NCBI GenBank assembly: GCA_944385445.1 | Contig: CALWXF010000005.1 | Span: forward strand, 1-64,000 | Source: an uncultured Oscillospiraceae bacterium | Lineage (GTDB): Bacteria; Bacillota; Clostridia; Oscillospirales; Oscillospiraceae | Direction of reading: 5' to 3' | Length of the DNA stretch: 64,000 nucleotides | Part shown: positions 33,876 through 43,564 of the stretch, piece by piece | Layout of the letters: each line of letters opens with the position of its first letter | Numbering within the stretch: the first letter of the stretch is position 1 | Position numbers and translations under genes: made by a program | The notes under the pieces: generated by a model | What the model was told of the DNA's origin: nothing | Database searches by the model: none | Seen by the model: only the letters and a program-made list of their open reading frames with translations

Positions 33876-33910
33876 AAAAAGACTCCCCGGATGTTCTGGG
33901 GAGTCTTTTT
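33876..33910 (+). terminator. Terminator after the penicillin-binding protein gene
   Basis: AAAAAGACTCCCC pairs GGGGAGTCTTTTT across a 10-base loop. The 3' T run is part of the stem. Confidence 0.85.
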
Positions 33911-33986
33911 GTGCATGTTTTCTCATTGCGTGCAAAAATATGTAAACATATGGAATAATTTTGTGCAAAATGCGAAGAAAAGAAAA

Positions 33987-34015
33987 TTGCCATCTGTCCA
34001 TCTGCGTGATACAAT
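33987..34015 (+). promoter_or_regulatory. Promoter of the ACT-hom unit
   Basis: -35 TTGCCA (33987-33992), a 17-base spacer and -10 TACAAT (34010-34015). Confidence 0.7.
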
Positions 34016-34068
34016 AGACCACAATGGAAAGACACTAGCAATGTGCTTAGCAAAAGGAGGACCCGTGT

Positions 34069-34509
34069 ATGTCGCAGAGACCCAGGTATTTCATTGTGGA
34101 GGCATCCGCATTGCCGGATATCTATCTGAAGGTGGCGGAGGCCAAGCGATTGCTGGAGACCGGCGAGGCACAGACGGTGAATGCCGCCACCCAGCGGGTG
34201 GGCATCAGCCGCAGTGCATTTTACAAATATAAGGATGCGGTACGGCCGTTTCGGGATATGCTCCACGGTCGGATTGTCACCATCCAGATTTTGCTGCGCA
34301 ATCGGCCGGGAGCACTTTCCGGCGTGCTGAATATGTTTGCAGATTGGGGGGGCAATGTCCTCACCATCAATCAGGCCATCCCAGGCGGCGAGTCTGCGGC
34401 GGTGACCTTGGGTCTGGAGACCTCGGGGTTGAGCATGGAGCTGGAAGACTTGCTGGCTACCTTGCGGGACTTGCCGGAAGTGCTGCGATGTGAAGTGTTG
34501 GCCGGATAA
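34069..34509 (+). CDS. ACT domain protein (PheB/UPF0735 type)
   Basis: The 146-residue protein has an N-terminal helix-turn-helix-like segment (NAATQRVGISRSAFYKYKD, residues 38-56) and a C-terminal ACT domain (IVTIQILLRNRPGALSGVLN onward). ACT domains bind amino acids, and the fusion suggests an amino-acid-responsive regulator. It begins 26 bases before hom on the same transcript. AAAGGAGG precedes its start. A link to homoserine or threonine control is inferred from position. Confidence 0.85.
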   Translation: MSQRPRYFIVEASALPDIYLKVAEAKRLLETGEAQTVNAATQRVGISRSAFYKYKDAVRPFRDMLHGRIVTIQILLRNRPGALSGVLNMFADWGGNVLTINQAIPGGESAAVTLGLETSGLSMELEDLLATLRDLPEVLRCEVLAG

Positions 34510-34534
34510 GACAAGGATAGACGAGGTGAACAAC

Positions 34535-35749
34535 ATGGTAAAAGTAGCGATTTTGGGCTATGGCACTGTGGGGTCCGGGGTGGCCCAGGTGCTGTATCAA
34601 AATAAAGATGCCATCGCCCGGAGTGTAGGGGACGAAGTGCAGGTCAAGTACATTCTGGACGTGCGGGACTTTGAGCAGTCTCCCTATGGCGGCACGTTTG
34701 TGAAGGACTTCTCGGTGATCGAGGAGGACCCGGAGGTGTCCGTGGTGGTGGAGACCATCGGCGGGGCCACTGTGGCCCTGAACTTTACCCAGCGGGCCCT
34801 GAGTGCAGGTAAGCATGTGGTGACCTCCAACAAGGAGCTGGTGGCCTGCCACGGGCTGGATCTCACCCGGCTGGCCCAGGAGAAGGGCGTGTGCTATCTC
34901 TTTGAGGCCAGCGTGGGCGGTGGAATTCCCGTCATTCGCCCCTTGACCATGTGCCTGGCGGCCAACCAGATGGAGGAGGTCTGCGGCATCCTCAACGGCA
35001 CCACCAACTATATCCTCACCCGGATGATTGGGGCGGGGCTCTCCTTTGAGGCAGCTTTGAAGGAGGCCCAGGAGAATGGATATGCGGAACGGGACCCGTC
35101 GGCGGATATCCTGGGCTATGATGCCTGCCGGAAAATCTGCATTTTGGCGGATCTGGCCTTTGGCAAGAATGTGGACCCCCAGCTGGTCCCCACCGAGGGC
35201 ATTACCGGCATCACCCTGGCAGATGTGGACTATGCAGACGGCGCAGGCAAGAAGATCAAGCTGCTGGGACGGGCGCTGTGTCAGCCGGACGGGCGGGTGT
35301 GCGCCTATGTGGCGCCCCATCTGGTGGATGGCAGCCACCCCCTGGCTGGCGTGGAGGATGTGTTCAATGGGGTGCTGGTGAAAGGAGACGCTGTGGGCGA
35401 GGTCATGTTCTACGGCCCTGGTGCCGGTAAGCTGCCCACCGCCTCCGCAGTGGTGGCAGATGTGATGGATATTGCCCGGTCCAAGGGTACCCGGCCCCCC
35501 GTCACCTGGGAGCAGGGCGACGACCAGACACTGTGCGGCACGGATGAGCTGGCCAGCCGCTTTTATGTGCGGGTCCAGGCTGGGGCAGACGCTCTGCGCA
35601 ACCATGTGGGTGAGATCAAGCTGCTGGCCCGCAGCGGTGGAGCGTCAGGAGAGATTGCTGGTATTACCGAGCAGGCTATGACCGAGCAGCAGCTTCGCTC
35701 CAAGCTGGAGGGGATGGAGGTCCTCTCCCTTATCCGTGTGCTCAACTGA
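34535..35749 (+). CDS. hom: Homoserine dehydrogenase
   Basis: The 404-residue enzyme reduces aspartate semialdehyde to homoserine. It has the NAD(P) motif GYGTVGSGVA (residues 8-17), the catalytic region GGGIPVIRP and GILNGTTNYIL, and a C-terminal ACT domain from about residue 325. ATG 34535 fits the family N terminus MVKVAILG and has GAGGTG upstream. Confidence 0.95.
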   Translation: MVKVAILGYGTVGSGVAQVLYQNKDAIARSVGDEVQVKYILDVRDFEQSPYGGTFVKDFSVIEEDPEVSVVVETIGGATVALNFTQRALSAGKHVVTSNKELVACHGLDLTRLAQEKGVCYLFEASVGGGIPVIRPLTMCLAANQMEEVCGILNGTTNYILTRMIGAGLSFEAALKEAQENGYAERDPSADILGYDACRKICILADLAFGKNVDPQLVPTEGITGITLADVDYADGAGKKIKLLGRALCQPDGRVCAYVAPHLVDGSHPLAGVEDVFNGVLVKGDAVGEVMFYGPGAGKLPTASAVVADVMDIARSKGTRPPVTWEQGDDQTLCGTDELASRFYVRVQAGADALRNHVGEIKLLARSGGASGEIAGITEQAMTEQQLRSKLEGMEVLSLIRVLN

Positions 35750-35805
35750 CCCGCCGGATCGACATAGTATAGGGCAGAATACAGCCCGAAAGGATTGAAT
35801 GTGCA

Positions 35806-37032
35806 ATGGCATTAATCGTACAAAAATTTGGAGGCTCTTCGGTGGCAAATGCGGAGCGTGTGCGCAATGTGGCCCGCATCATCACCGACGCATACAAAAA
35901 GGGGAACAACGTGGTGGTGGTACTCTCCGCCCAGGGAGACACCACGGACGATCTCATTGAAAAGGCCCAGGAGCTCAATCCCGAGCCTTCCCGCCGGGAG
36001 ATGGATATGCTCCTGTCCACAGGCGAGCAGATTTCCTGCGCCCTGTGCGCCATGGCCATTGAGCGGATGGGCTACCCGGTGGTGTCCCTCACCGGATGGC
36101 AGGCAGGATTCCACACCAATTCCGGCTATACCAACGCCCGCATCAAGCGGGTGAAGCCCGACCGCATTCTGGAGGAGCTGGATAAGCGACGCATTGTGAT
36201 TGTCACTGGCTTCCAGGGCTTGAACAAGCACGGGGATATCACCACCCTGGGCCGGGGCGGCTCGGACACCTCGGCGGTGGCGCTGGCTGCGGTGCTCCAC
36301 GCTGACCTGTGCCAGATCTACACCGACGTGGACGGCGTGTACACCGCTGACCCCCGCCTGGTGCCCAATGCCCGAAAGCTGGAAGAAATTACTTATGAAG
36401 AGATGCTGGAGCTGGCCTCACTGGGCGCTCAGGTCCTGCACAACCGCTCGGTGGAAATGGCCAAACGCTACGACGTCAGGCTGGAGGTGCTCTCCAGTTT
36501 CACCGATGCACCCGGTACAAAAGTCAAGGAGGTTGTCAAGCGCATGGAAAAGTCTCATATCAGTGGTGTGGCCAAGGATAAAAACATTGCCCGCCTGGCT
36601 CTGGTTGGCCTGGAGGACACCCCGGGCATCGCCTTTAAAATCTTCTCTCTGCTGGCCCGCAATAACGTCAACGTGGACATCATTCTCCAGTCCATTGGCC
36701 GCAGCGAGACCAAGGACATCAGCTTCACCGTGGCCAAGAGCGACATGGAGCTGGCCCAGAAGCTGCTGGAGGAGAATCGGGATGTGATTGCCTTCGACCA
36801 CATCGACGTCTCGGACAACATCGCCAAGGTGTCCATTGTGGGCGCTGGCATGATCAACAACCCCGGCGTGGCCGCCACCATGTTCGAGGCTTTGTTCAAT
36901 GCGGGCATCAACATCAATATGATTTCCACCAGTGAGATCAAGGTCTCTGTGCTGGTGGACAGCTGCGACGCCGACCGGGCGGTGCAGGTGGTGCACGACC
37001 GGTTCTACGATGAATTCAACGGCGCACGGTAA
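35806..37032 (+). CDS. lysC: Aspartokinase
   Basis: The 408-residue enzyme phosphorylates aspartate, the committed step to lysine, threonine and methionine. KFGGSSVAN (residues 5-13), TGEQISCALCAMAI and GRGGSDTSAVALAAVLHAD define the kinase domain. Two C-terminal ACT domains start near residues 265 and 345. It follows hom by 56 bases and ends at a strong terminator. Confidence 0.95.
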   Translation: MALIVQKFGGSSVANAERVRNVARIITDAYKKGNNVVVVLSAQGDTTDDLIEKAQELNPEPSRREMDMLLSTGEQISCALCAMAIERMGYPVVSLTGWQAGFHTNSGYTNARIKRVKPDRILEELDKRRIVIVTGFQGLNKHGDITTLGRGGSDTSAVALAAVLHADLCQIYTDVDGVYTADPRLVPNARKLEEITYEEMLELASLGAQVLHNRSVEMAKRYDVRLEVLSSFTDAPGTKVKEVVKRMEKSHISGVAKDKNIARLALVGLEDTPGIAFKIFSLLARNNVNVDIILQSIGRSETKDISFTVAKSDMELAQKLLEENRDVIAFDHIDVSDNIAKVSIVGAGMINNPGVAATMFEALFNAGININMISTSEIKVSVLVDSCDADRAVQVVHDRFYDEFNGAR

Positions 37033-37042
37033 TTTGCAGATG

Positions 37043-37072
37043 AAAGGGGTGGCCCGGTTGGGCCACCCCTTT
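37043..37072 (+). terminator. Terminator after aspartokinase
   Basis: AAAGGGGTGGCCC pairs GGGCCACCCCTTT across loop GGTT. The T run is only three bases. Confidence 0.8.
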
Positions 37073-37102
37073 GGCGTGAGATAGAAAAAACGGGGGAAAC
37101 GG

Positions 37103-37131
37103 TTGCAACAAGGGGGGAATAATGATACAAT
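37103..37131 (+). promoter_or_regulatory. Promoter of the smc operon
   Basis: -35 TTGCAA (37103-37108), a 17-base spacer and -10 TACAAT (37126-37131). Confidence 0.75.
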
Positions 37132-37203
37132 CAATACATATTGTCTTGCGAATCCATGGATTGGGCAGGACAGGAAGCAGACCTTTTATGCGAGGTGCGA
37201 GGA

Positions 37204-40200
37204 TTGTATTTAAAAGCGCTGGAGATCCAGGGGTTTAAGTCCTTTCCGGAGAAGACGGTGTTGACCTTTGGCGCCGATATCACCGTGATTGTGGGCCCCA
37301 ACGGATCGGGAAAATCCAATATTGCCGACGCCATTCGGTGGGTGATGGGGGAGCAGTCCACCCGTACCCTCCGGGGCAACAAGATGGAGGATGTCATCTT
37401 TGACGGCACCGCCAAGCGCAAGAGCCTGGGATTTGCAGAGGTGACGCTGGTGCTGGATAACAGCCAGCACCTGCTGGACCTGGAGGAGCAGGAGGTGGCG
37501 GTGACTCGGCGGTACTACCGCTCCGGGGAGAGTGAGTACTACATCAACCGCCGTTCCTGCCGCCTACGGGATATCAATGAGCTGTTTATGGACACCGGCC
37601 TGGGTCGGGAAGGCTATTCCATCATCGGACAGGGCAAAATTGACGAGATTCTGTCGGTGAAGAGCTCGGACCGACGTGAGGTCTTTGAAGAGGCGGCGGG
37701 CATCTCCAAGTACCGCCACCGCAAAGAGGAGGCGGAGCGGAAGCTCCAGCGCACGGAGGAGAATCTGGTGCGCATCAACGACAAAATCGGCGAGCTGGAA
37801 CTCCAGGTGGAGCCCCTGCGGGTGCAGGCGGAGAAGACCAAGAAATATCTGGTGATGCGGGACGAGCTGCGGGGGCTGGAGATTTCCCTGTGGCTGGAAC
37901 AATTGGAGCAGCTGCGCTCCAGCAGCATCCAGCTGAAAGCCGCCCTGGATACCGCCACCGCCCACCGGGAGGCCCTGCGGCAGGAGCTGGAGGGGCTGTA
38001 CCAGCAGGCGGAAGGCTATGCCCAGCAGATGCAGCAGCATGAGTTGCAGGCCGAGGAAATTCGGCGGGCCCAGAGCGACCTGGAGCAGCAGGTGCACCAG
38101 GGACAGAGCCAGCTGGAACTGCTGCGCCGGGACCAGAAGAACAACACCGACAACATCCAGCGCATCCAGGACGAGTTGGAGCAACAGGTGGGCCGGGCCG
38201 GTTCTCTGGCCCAGCAGGTGCAGCAGCGCCGGGAACGCCTGGAGCAAGTGGAACGGGCCATGGCGGACTGCCAAACCCAGCTGGAACAGCTGGAGGAGAA
38301 AAGCCGCCGCCTCATGAACTCGGTGGGCGGCCTGGACCAGGAGCTGGCCCAGCTGCGGGAGCAGGAGCGCCTGGAACAGGCATCCGCCGGAGAGGCAAAG
38401 GCGCTGTTGTCCGCTTTGTCTGCGGCGGGGCAGGAGCTTATGGACCGGGAAGAGAGCGTGGCCCGGGAGCTTTTGGAGCAGGAGGCCCAGAAGCGGGAGA
38501 TGGAGGAGAAACACGGACGCCTCCAAGGCCAGCTGGACAAGCTGGTGGAGGAGCGGGATGGGGTGTCCAACACCATGGCGGGCTACCAGATGCGGCTGCA
38601 AACCCGGCAGCGGAAGGCCCAGCAGGCCATGGAGACCCACCGTCGCCTGGAGATGGACCACAACAACCTCCAGTCCCGCATTCACATGCTCTCCGAAATG
38701 GAGAAATTCTACGAGGGATATTCCAAATCCGTCAAGCTGCTCATGGGCGAGGCCAAACGGGGCGGCTTGTCGGGAATTCGCGGCCCGGTGGCGGGGCTCA
38801 TCCATGTGCCCGACGCCTATGCTGTGGCCATTGAAATCGCCCTGGGCGGCGCCATGCAGCATGTGGTGGTGGAGCGGGACCAGGATGCCAAGCAGGCCAT
38901 TGGCTGGCTCAAGCGCCGGGACGGTGGCCGGGCCACCTTCCTACCCATGAACACCATGCGGCCGGGTTCCCTCCGGGAGACGGGGCTGGAGTCCCAGCCC
39001 GGATATGTGGGTATGGCCAACGAACTGATTGAGTACCATGAGGACTATCAAACTGTGATGTCCAATCTGTTGGGGCGCATCGTCATCGCCCAGGATTTGG
39101 ACCAGGCCATGGCCATGGCCCGGCGGTATGGACACCGCTTCCGCATTGTCACCCTGGATGGCCAGGTCCTCAACGCCGGCGGCTCCATGACCGGCGGCTC
39201 TGCCTCCCGGTCTGCGGGCATTCTCTCCCGAGCCAACGAGCTGCAACGGCTACGGGGCCAGATGGCCACCCTGGAGCAGGAGATGGCGGGGTCCAAAGAG
39301 CAGCTGGCCCAGGTCCAGCGGGAGCAGACAGCGGCCCAGTATGAGCTGGACAACGCAGCATCCCAGCTGCGGCAGGCGGAGGACGCCGTGCTCACCCACT
39401 CCCAACAGCTGGAGCACCACCAGCAGCAGCTCCAACAAGTGGAGCAGCGGTGCGCCACCTTGCGGCAGGAGCGGGAGACCTTGCAGCAGCGTGGGGAGGA
39501 AAACGCCCAGGCGGCCCAGCGGGCCAAGGAACGCATCACCCAGCTGGAGGGCTCTGCGGCGGCCATCCAGGCCCAGTCCCAGGACAAGACCCAGGGCCAG
39601 AGCACCTTACAGCAGCAGCTGGAGGCATGCAGCGGGGAAATGGCCGCTGTGCGGGCCAAACTGGCAGGGCTCCAGGGCGAACAGAACGCCATGCAGGTGA
39701 ACCTGTCCCAGCTGGAGCAGCTGCAGCAGGACCTGTCCGGGGACACTGCGGGCCGTCAGGCCATGGTGGAGCAGCTCCAGGCCCAGAACCAACAGATTGC
39801 CCAGCAGATGGTGGAGCAGGACACTCAGGTGCAGGCGTTGCTGCGCCAGCGGGAGAGCTGGAGCGGACAGCTTACCACCGTCAACCAGAAAAAGCTGGCG
39901 CTGGAGGGACAGCGCAATCAGGCGGACAAGCAGGCCCGGGAGAAGAACAACGACCTGCTCAACATGGAGCGGGAAGTGTCCGTATTGGAGCAAAAGTCCA
40001 TGGCGGCGGCCATGGAGGAGGGCCAGATTCTGGACAAGCTGTGGGAGAACTACCAGCTCTCCCACGAGGCGGCCCGCAGTCAGCGGGTGGAGCTGGAGTC
40101 TGCCGCCAAGGCCACACGGCGCATTGGAGAACTGAAACGGGGCATCTCCGCTCTGGGCAGCATCAACCCCGATGCGGTGGAGGAGTACCAGCGGGTATTT

Positions 40201-40779
40201 GAGCGGTACAGCTACTTCACCGACCAGCGGGACGACGTATCCGGTTCCAAGCGGGAACTGGAGGGCATCATCCGGCAGATTACCCGGGAAATGACTGAGA
40301 TTTTCCAGGAGAAGTTCCAGGAAATTCAGCAGGCCTTCCAAGAGACGTTTTTAGAGCTGTTTCGAGGCGGCAAGGCCACCTTGGAGCTGGAGGACCCGGA
40401 AGATGTGCTGGGCTGTGGCATTGAGATCAAGGCCCAGCCCCCGGGCAAGGCGCTGAAGATCATCAGCTTGCTCTCCGGCGGTGAGAAGGCCTTTGTGGCC
40501 ATCGCCCTGTACTTTGCCATCTTGAAGGTGAGGCCTACGCCCTTCTGCGTCATGGACGAGATCGAGGCGGCCTTGGACGACGCCAACGTGGTGCGCTACG
40601 CCCAGTACCTGCGGCGGATGAGCGACCGGACCCAGTTCATCGCCATCACCCACCGACGTGGCACCATGGAGGAGGCAGACGTCCTCTACGGCGTGACCAT
40701 GCAGGAGCAGGGCGTCAGCCGCATTCTCACCATCAATCTCAACGAGATGGCGCAGGAAATCATTCCAGAAACAACATAA
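37204..40779 (+). CDS. smc: Chromosome segregation ATPase SMC
   Basis: The 1191-residue protein has the full SMC layout. Walker A is GPNGSGKS (residues about 31-38). Two long coiled coils rich in Gln, Glu and Arg surround a hinge (about 510-660). The ABC signature LLSGGEKAF lies near 1090 and Walker B DEIEAALDDANV near 1117. It condenses and organises the chromosome with ScpA/ScpB. TTG 37204 is chosen because it yields the family start (YLKALEIQGFKSF) behind GAGGTGCGAGGA. Earlier in-frame starts add unrelated residues. Confidence 0.96.
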   Translation: MYLKALEIQGFKSFPEKTVLTFGADITVIVGPNGSGKSNIADAIRWVMGEQSTRTLRGNKMEDVIFDGTAKRKSLGFAEVTLVLDNSQHLLDLEEQEVAVTRRYYRSGESEYYINRRSCRLRDINELFMDTGLGREGYSIIGQGKIDEILSVKSSDRREVFEEAAGISKYRHRKEEAERKLQRTEENLVRINDKIGELELQVEPLRVQAEKTKKYLVMRDELRGLEISLWLEQLEQLRSSSIQLKAALDTATAHREALRQELEGLYQQAEGYAQQMQQHELQAEEIRRAQSDLEQQVHQGQSQLELLRRDQKNNTDNIQRIQDELEQQVGRAGSLAQQVQQRRERLEQVERAMADCQTQLEQLEEKSRRLMNSVGGLDQELAQLREQERLEQASAGEAKALLSALSAAGQELMDREESVARELLEQEAQKREMEEKHGRLQGQLDKLVEERDGVSNTMAGYQMRLQTRQRKAQQAMETHRRLEMDHNNLQSRIHMLSEMEKFYEGYSKSVKLLMGEAKRGGLSGIRGPVAGLIHVPDAYAVAIEIALGGAMQHVVVERDQDAKQAIGWLKRRDGGRATFLPMNTMRPGSLRETGLESQPGYVGMANELIEYHEDYQTVMSNLLGRIVIAQDLDQAMAMARRYGHRFRIVTLDGQVLNAGGSMTGGSASRSAGILSRANELQRLRGQMATLEQEMAGSKEQLAQVQREQTAAQYELDNAASQLRQAEDAVLTHSQQLEHHQQQLQQVEQRCATLRQERETLQQRGEENAQAAQRAKERITQLEGSAAAIQAQSQDKTQGQSTLQQQLEACSGEMAAVRAKLAGLQGEQNAMQVNLSQLEQLQQDLSGDTAGRQAMVEQLQAQNQQIAQQMVEQDTQVQALLRQRESWSGQLTTVNQKKLALEGQRNQADKQAREKNNDLLNMEREVSVLEQKSMAAAMEEGQILDKLWENYQLSHEAARSQRVELESAAKATRRIGELKRGISALGSINPDAVEEYQRVFERYSYFTDQRDDVSGSKRELEGIIRQITREMTEIFQEKFQEIQQAFQETFLELFRGGKATLELEDPEDVLGCGIEIKAQPPGKALKIISLLSGGEKAFVAIALYFAILKVRPTPFCVMDEIEAALDDANVVRYAQYLRRMSDRTQFIAITHRRGTMEEADVLYGVTMQEQGVSRILTINLNEMAQEIIPETT

Positions 40780-40792
40780 GAGGTGACCAGAC

Positions 40793-41659
40793 ATGGGTTT
40801 TTTTGATAAAATCAGAAAGATTGGAATTTTCAATGGCTTTTCCAAACTGGATGACGACTTCTACGACGAGCTGGAGGAGTCTCTGGTCATGGCGGACATG
40901 GGGGCGGAGACCACCATGGAGGCTGTGGAGGAGCTCAAGCAGCGTTGCAAGCGCAATAAAATCAAGGACACCGACGGGGCAAAGGCCTGCATGAAGGAAA
41001 TTCTGGCCGAAATCCTCACGGTGGGCGATCCCCGGGTGGATATGAGCCGCACCCCTGCTGTGGTACTGTTCATCGGTGTCAACGGCGTGGGTAAGACCAC
41101 CTCCATTGGCAAGCTAGCCGCCCGCTGGAAGGGGGAGGGCAAGCGGGTACTGCTGTGTGCCGGAGACACCTTCCGGGCCGCCGCCGCCGATCAGCTCACC
41201 ATCTGGTCGGAGCGGGCCGGGGTGGACATCATCAAGCAGCACGAGGGGGCGGACCCCGCCGCCGTGGTGTATGACGCCATGAGCGCTGCCAAGGCCCGAA
41301 AGGCCGACGTGGTGCTGGTGGACACCGCCGGGCGCCTGCACAACAAGCAGAACCTCATGAATGAGCTCAACAAGATCTCCCGGGTCATTGACCGTGAGTG
41401 CCCTGATGCCAGCCGGGAGACCCTGCTGGTGCTGGACGCCACCACCGGGCAGAATGGCCTCATCCAGGCCAAGCAGTTCGGGGAGAGCGCTGGCATCACC
41501 GGCATTGTCCTCACCAAACTGGACGGCACCGCCAAGGGCGGCATCGTCATCGCCATTGCCAAGGAGCTGGGGGTGCCGGTGAAGTATGTTGGTGTGGGCG
41601 AGCAGGTGGGAGACCTGCAGCCCTTTGACGCCAAGGCGTTTGTGGAGGCGCTGCTGTAA
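40793..41659 (+). CDS. ftsY: Signal recognition particle receptor FtsY
   Basis: The 288-residue GTPase is a compact FtsY with N and G domains and no long acidic A domain. Motifs are GVNGVGKTTSIGKLA near residue 97, GDTFRAAAADQL, DTAGRLHNKQNLMNEL and TKLDGTAKGG. It docks the SRP-ribosome complex at the membrane. It begins 13 bases after smc and its stop overlaps the next start by one base. Confidence 0.96.
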   Translation: MGFFDKIRKIGIFNGFSKLDDDFYDELEESLVMADMGAETTMEAVEELKQRCKRNKIKDTDGAKACMKEILAEILTVGDPRVDMSRTPAVVLFIGVNGVGKTTSIGKLAARWKGEGKRVLLCAGDTFRAAAADQLTIWSERAGVDIIKQHEGADPAAVVYDAMSAAKARKADVVLVDTAGRLHNKQNLMNELNKISRVIDRECPDASRETLLVLDATTGQNGLIQAKQFGESAGITGIVLTKLDGTAKGGIVIAIAKELGVPVKYVGVGEQVGDLQPFDAKAFVEALL

Positions 41660-41865
41660 TGACCTGGTTGATCGTAAGTCTGCTGGTGGCGGCATACGGC
41701 GTGTGGTATGCCGTCAATCCCCGCCCCTATTTGCAGCGGCGCATGAAGCAGAAAGACGTGCCGGAGCAGTCGGTGCGTACCGCCCGTATGGTAGGTATTC
41801 TTCTGGCTGTGCTGGGCATCGGCGTGGCTGTGATTCAGGCCATGAACCTGGGCCTTGTGGGTTAA
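41659..41865 (+). CDS. Small two-helix membrane protein
   Basis: The 68-residue protein has two hydrophobic segments (about 2-18 and 45-64) linked by a basic loop (RPYLQRRMKQKDVPEQSVR). Its ATG overlaps the ftsY stop (TAATG). That coupling and the clean reading frame argue that it is real. Function is unknown. Confidence 0.75.
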   Translation: MTWLIVSLLVAAYGVWYAVNPRPYLQRRMKQKDVPEQSVRTARMVGILLAVLGIGVAVIQAMNLGLVG

Positions 41866-41884
41866 ATGTAAGGAGGAAAAAGAT

Positions 41885-42601
41885 ATGACTCGTTTTGATG
41901 GAAGAGCGGTGGACCAGCTCAGAGACATTCACATTGAAACCAATTTTGTCAAATTTCCTGAGGGCAGTGTCCTCATCACCTGCGGCAACACCAAGGTGCT
42001 GTGCTGCGCCAGCGTGGAGATGACCGCCCCCCGGCATGTGGCCGAGGGCACTGGCTGGGTGACGGCAGAGTACTCCATGCTGCCCCGTGCCAACCGGGAG
42101 CGGTCCCGGCGGGACGTGTCCAAGCTGAAGCTGTCTCCCCGTTCGGCGGAGATCCAGCGGCTTATCGGCCGCTCCCTCCGGGCAGCGGTGGATTTGACCA
42201 TGCTGCCGGACATGACTATCACCGTGGACTGCGACGTGCTGCAGGGGGACGGCGGTACCCGTACCGCCAGCGTCACCGGCGGCTTTTTGGCCCTGGCCAT
42301 GGCGTGCAACAAGCTGGTGGCCGATGGGGTGCTGCCCGCCTCTCCGGTGAAGCACTATGTGGCCGCCATCTCTGCGGGCATCGTGGACAACGTGCCCATG
42401 CTGGACCTGTGCTATGAGGAGGACTCCTCGGCCATGGTGGATTTGAACTGTGTGATGAATGAGCGGGGTGAGCTGGTGGAGTTGCAGGGCACCGGCGAGG
42501 GCCGGGCATTCACCATCGCCGAGCAGCAGCAGCTGGTGGCCCTGTGCCAGAAAGGCATTGAGGAGCTCATCGCACGTCAGAAAGAGATTTTGGAGGGTTG
42601 A
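41885..42601 (+). CDS. rph: Ribonuclease PH
   Basis: The 238-residue phosphorolytic exonuclease trims tRNA 3' ends. RNase PH motifs are FVKFPEGSVLITCGNTKVLC near residue 20, GWVTAEYSMLPRA and GGTRTASVTGG. ATG 41885 has AAGGAGG upstream and fits the family N terminus. The next gene follows 3 bases later. Confidence 0.96.
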   Translation: MTRFDGRAVDQLRDIHIETNFVKFPEGSVLITCGNTKVLCCASVEMTAPRHVAEGTGWVTAEYSMLPRANRERSRRDVSKLKLSPRSAEIQRLIGRSLRAAVDLTMLPDMTITVDCDVLQGDGGTRTASVTGGFLALAMACNKLVADGVLPASPVKHYVAAISAGIVDNVPMLDLCYEEDSSAMVDLNCVMNERGELVELQGTGEGRAFTIAEQQQLVALCQKGIEELIARQKEILEG

Positions 42602-42604
42602 GTC

Positions 42605-43195
42605 ATGAAATTGGTATTGGCCAGCCAAAATGAGAAGAAACTCAAAGAGATGAACGACATCCTCTCTCAGTTGGGCATTGAGGTATGCCTCCAGTCCCAG
42701 CTGGGGGTCCACGTGGATGTGGAGGAGACGGGGGAGACCTTTGAGGACAACTCCCTGCTCAAGGCAAAAGCGGTGATGGAGGCCACAGGGATGCCTGCCA
42801 TCGCCGATGACTCGGGCCTGTGCGTGGATGCGCTGGAGGGAGCCCCCGGTGTGTACTCCGCCCGGTACGGCGGCCCTGGCCTGGACGACACGGGGCGGTA
42901 CCGTCTGCTGCTGGAGAATATGCGAGGCCAGACTCCTCGTACCGCCAAATTCGTCTCGGTCATCACCTGCTGCTTCCCCAATGGGGACGTGATCACCGCC
43001 CGGGGAGAGTGCCCCGGCACCATCGCCTACGCGCCTCAGGGCGAGGGCGGGTTCGGGTATGACCCCGTGTTCTTCCTGCCTCAACGGAAAAAGACCTTTG
43101 CCCAGCTGACGGCGGAGGAGAAAAATGAGATCTCCCACCGGGGCCGTGCTCTGGCCCTGTTCCAGGAGAAGCTGAAAGAATATTTAAACAAATAA
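42605..43195 (+). CDS. rdgB: XTP/dITP diphosphatase (RdgB/HAM1)
   Basis: The 196-residue house-cleaning enzyme hydrolyses non-canonical purine triphosphates. It begins LVLASQNEKKLKEM and carries ADDSGLCVDALEGAPGVYSA near residue 66, then GGFGYDPVFF. The rph-rdgB pairing is a common Firmicute arrangement. Confidence 0.95.
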   Translation: MKLVLASQNEKKLKEMNDILSQLGIEVCLQSQLGVHVDVEETGETFEDNSLLKAKAVMEATGMPAIADDSGLCVDALEGAPGVYSARYGGPGLDDTGRYRLLLENMRGQTPRTAKFVSVITCCFPNGDVITARGECPGTIAYAPQGEGGFGYDPVFFLPQRKKTFAQLTAEEKNEISHRGRALALFQEKLKEYLNK

Positions 43196-43207
43196 AGGAG
43201 TTCCAAT

Positions 43208-43513
43208 ATGGATTTGACAAGCAAGCAACGGGCCCAGCTGCGTGGGCTGGCCAACAACATCGACACCATCCTGCACATCGGCAAGGACGGCATTGGAGAC
43301 AACCTCATCCGCCAGGCGGACGACGCCCTGGAGGCCCGGGAGCTCATCAAGGGCAAGGTGCTGGAAAACTCCATGCTCTCCGCCCGGGAGGGCGCCGAGG
43401 AACTGGCCCGTGCTACCCGCAGTCAGGTGGTACAGGTCATCGGCACTAAGTTTGTGCTGTATCGGGAAACCCACAGCAAGGAGAAGGACAAGCGCATCAA
43501 ATTGGTCAAGTAA
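43208..43513 (+). CDS. yhbY: YhbY-family RNA-binding protein (CRM domain)
   Basis: The 101-residue protein is a single CRM domain: LTSKQRAQLRGLANNID at the N terminus, then HIGKDGIGDNLIRQADDAL, and RSQVVQVIGTKFVLYRE near the C terminus. YhbY associates with pre-50S ribosomes. AAGGAG precedes the start by 8 bases. Confidence 0.93.
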   Translation: MDLTSKQRAQLRGLANNIDTILHIGKDGIGDNLIRQADDALEARELIKGKVLENSMLSAREGAEELARATRSQVVQVIGTKFVLYRETHSKEKDKRIKLVK

Positions 43514-43564
43514 ATTCCGGTTGACATAGAGATCATTCAATAGGGAAAGGAATGTGATGGGAAG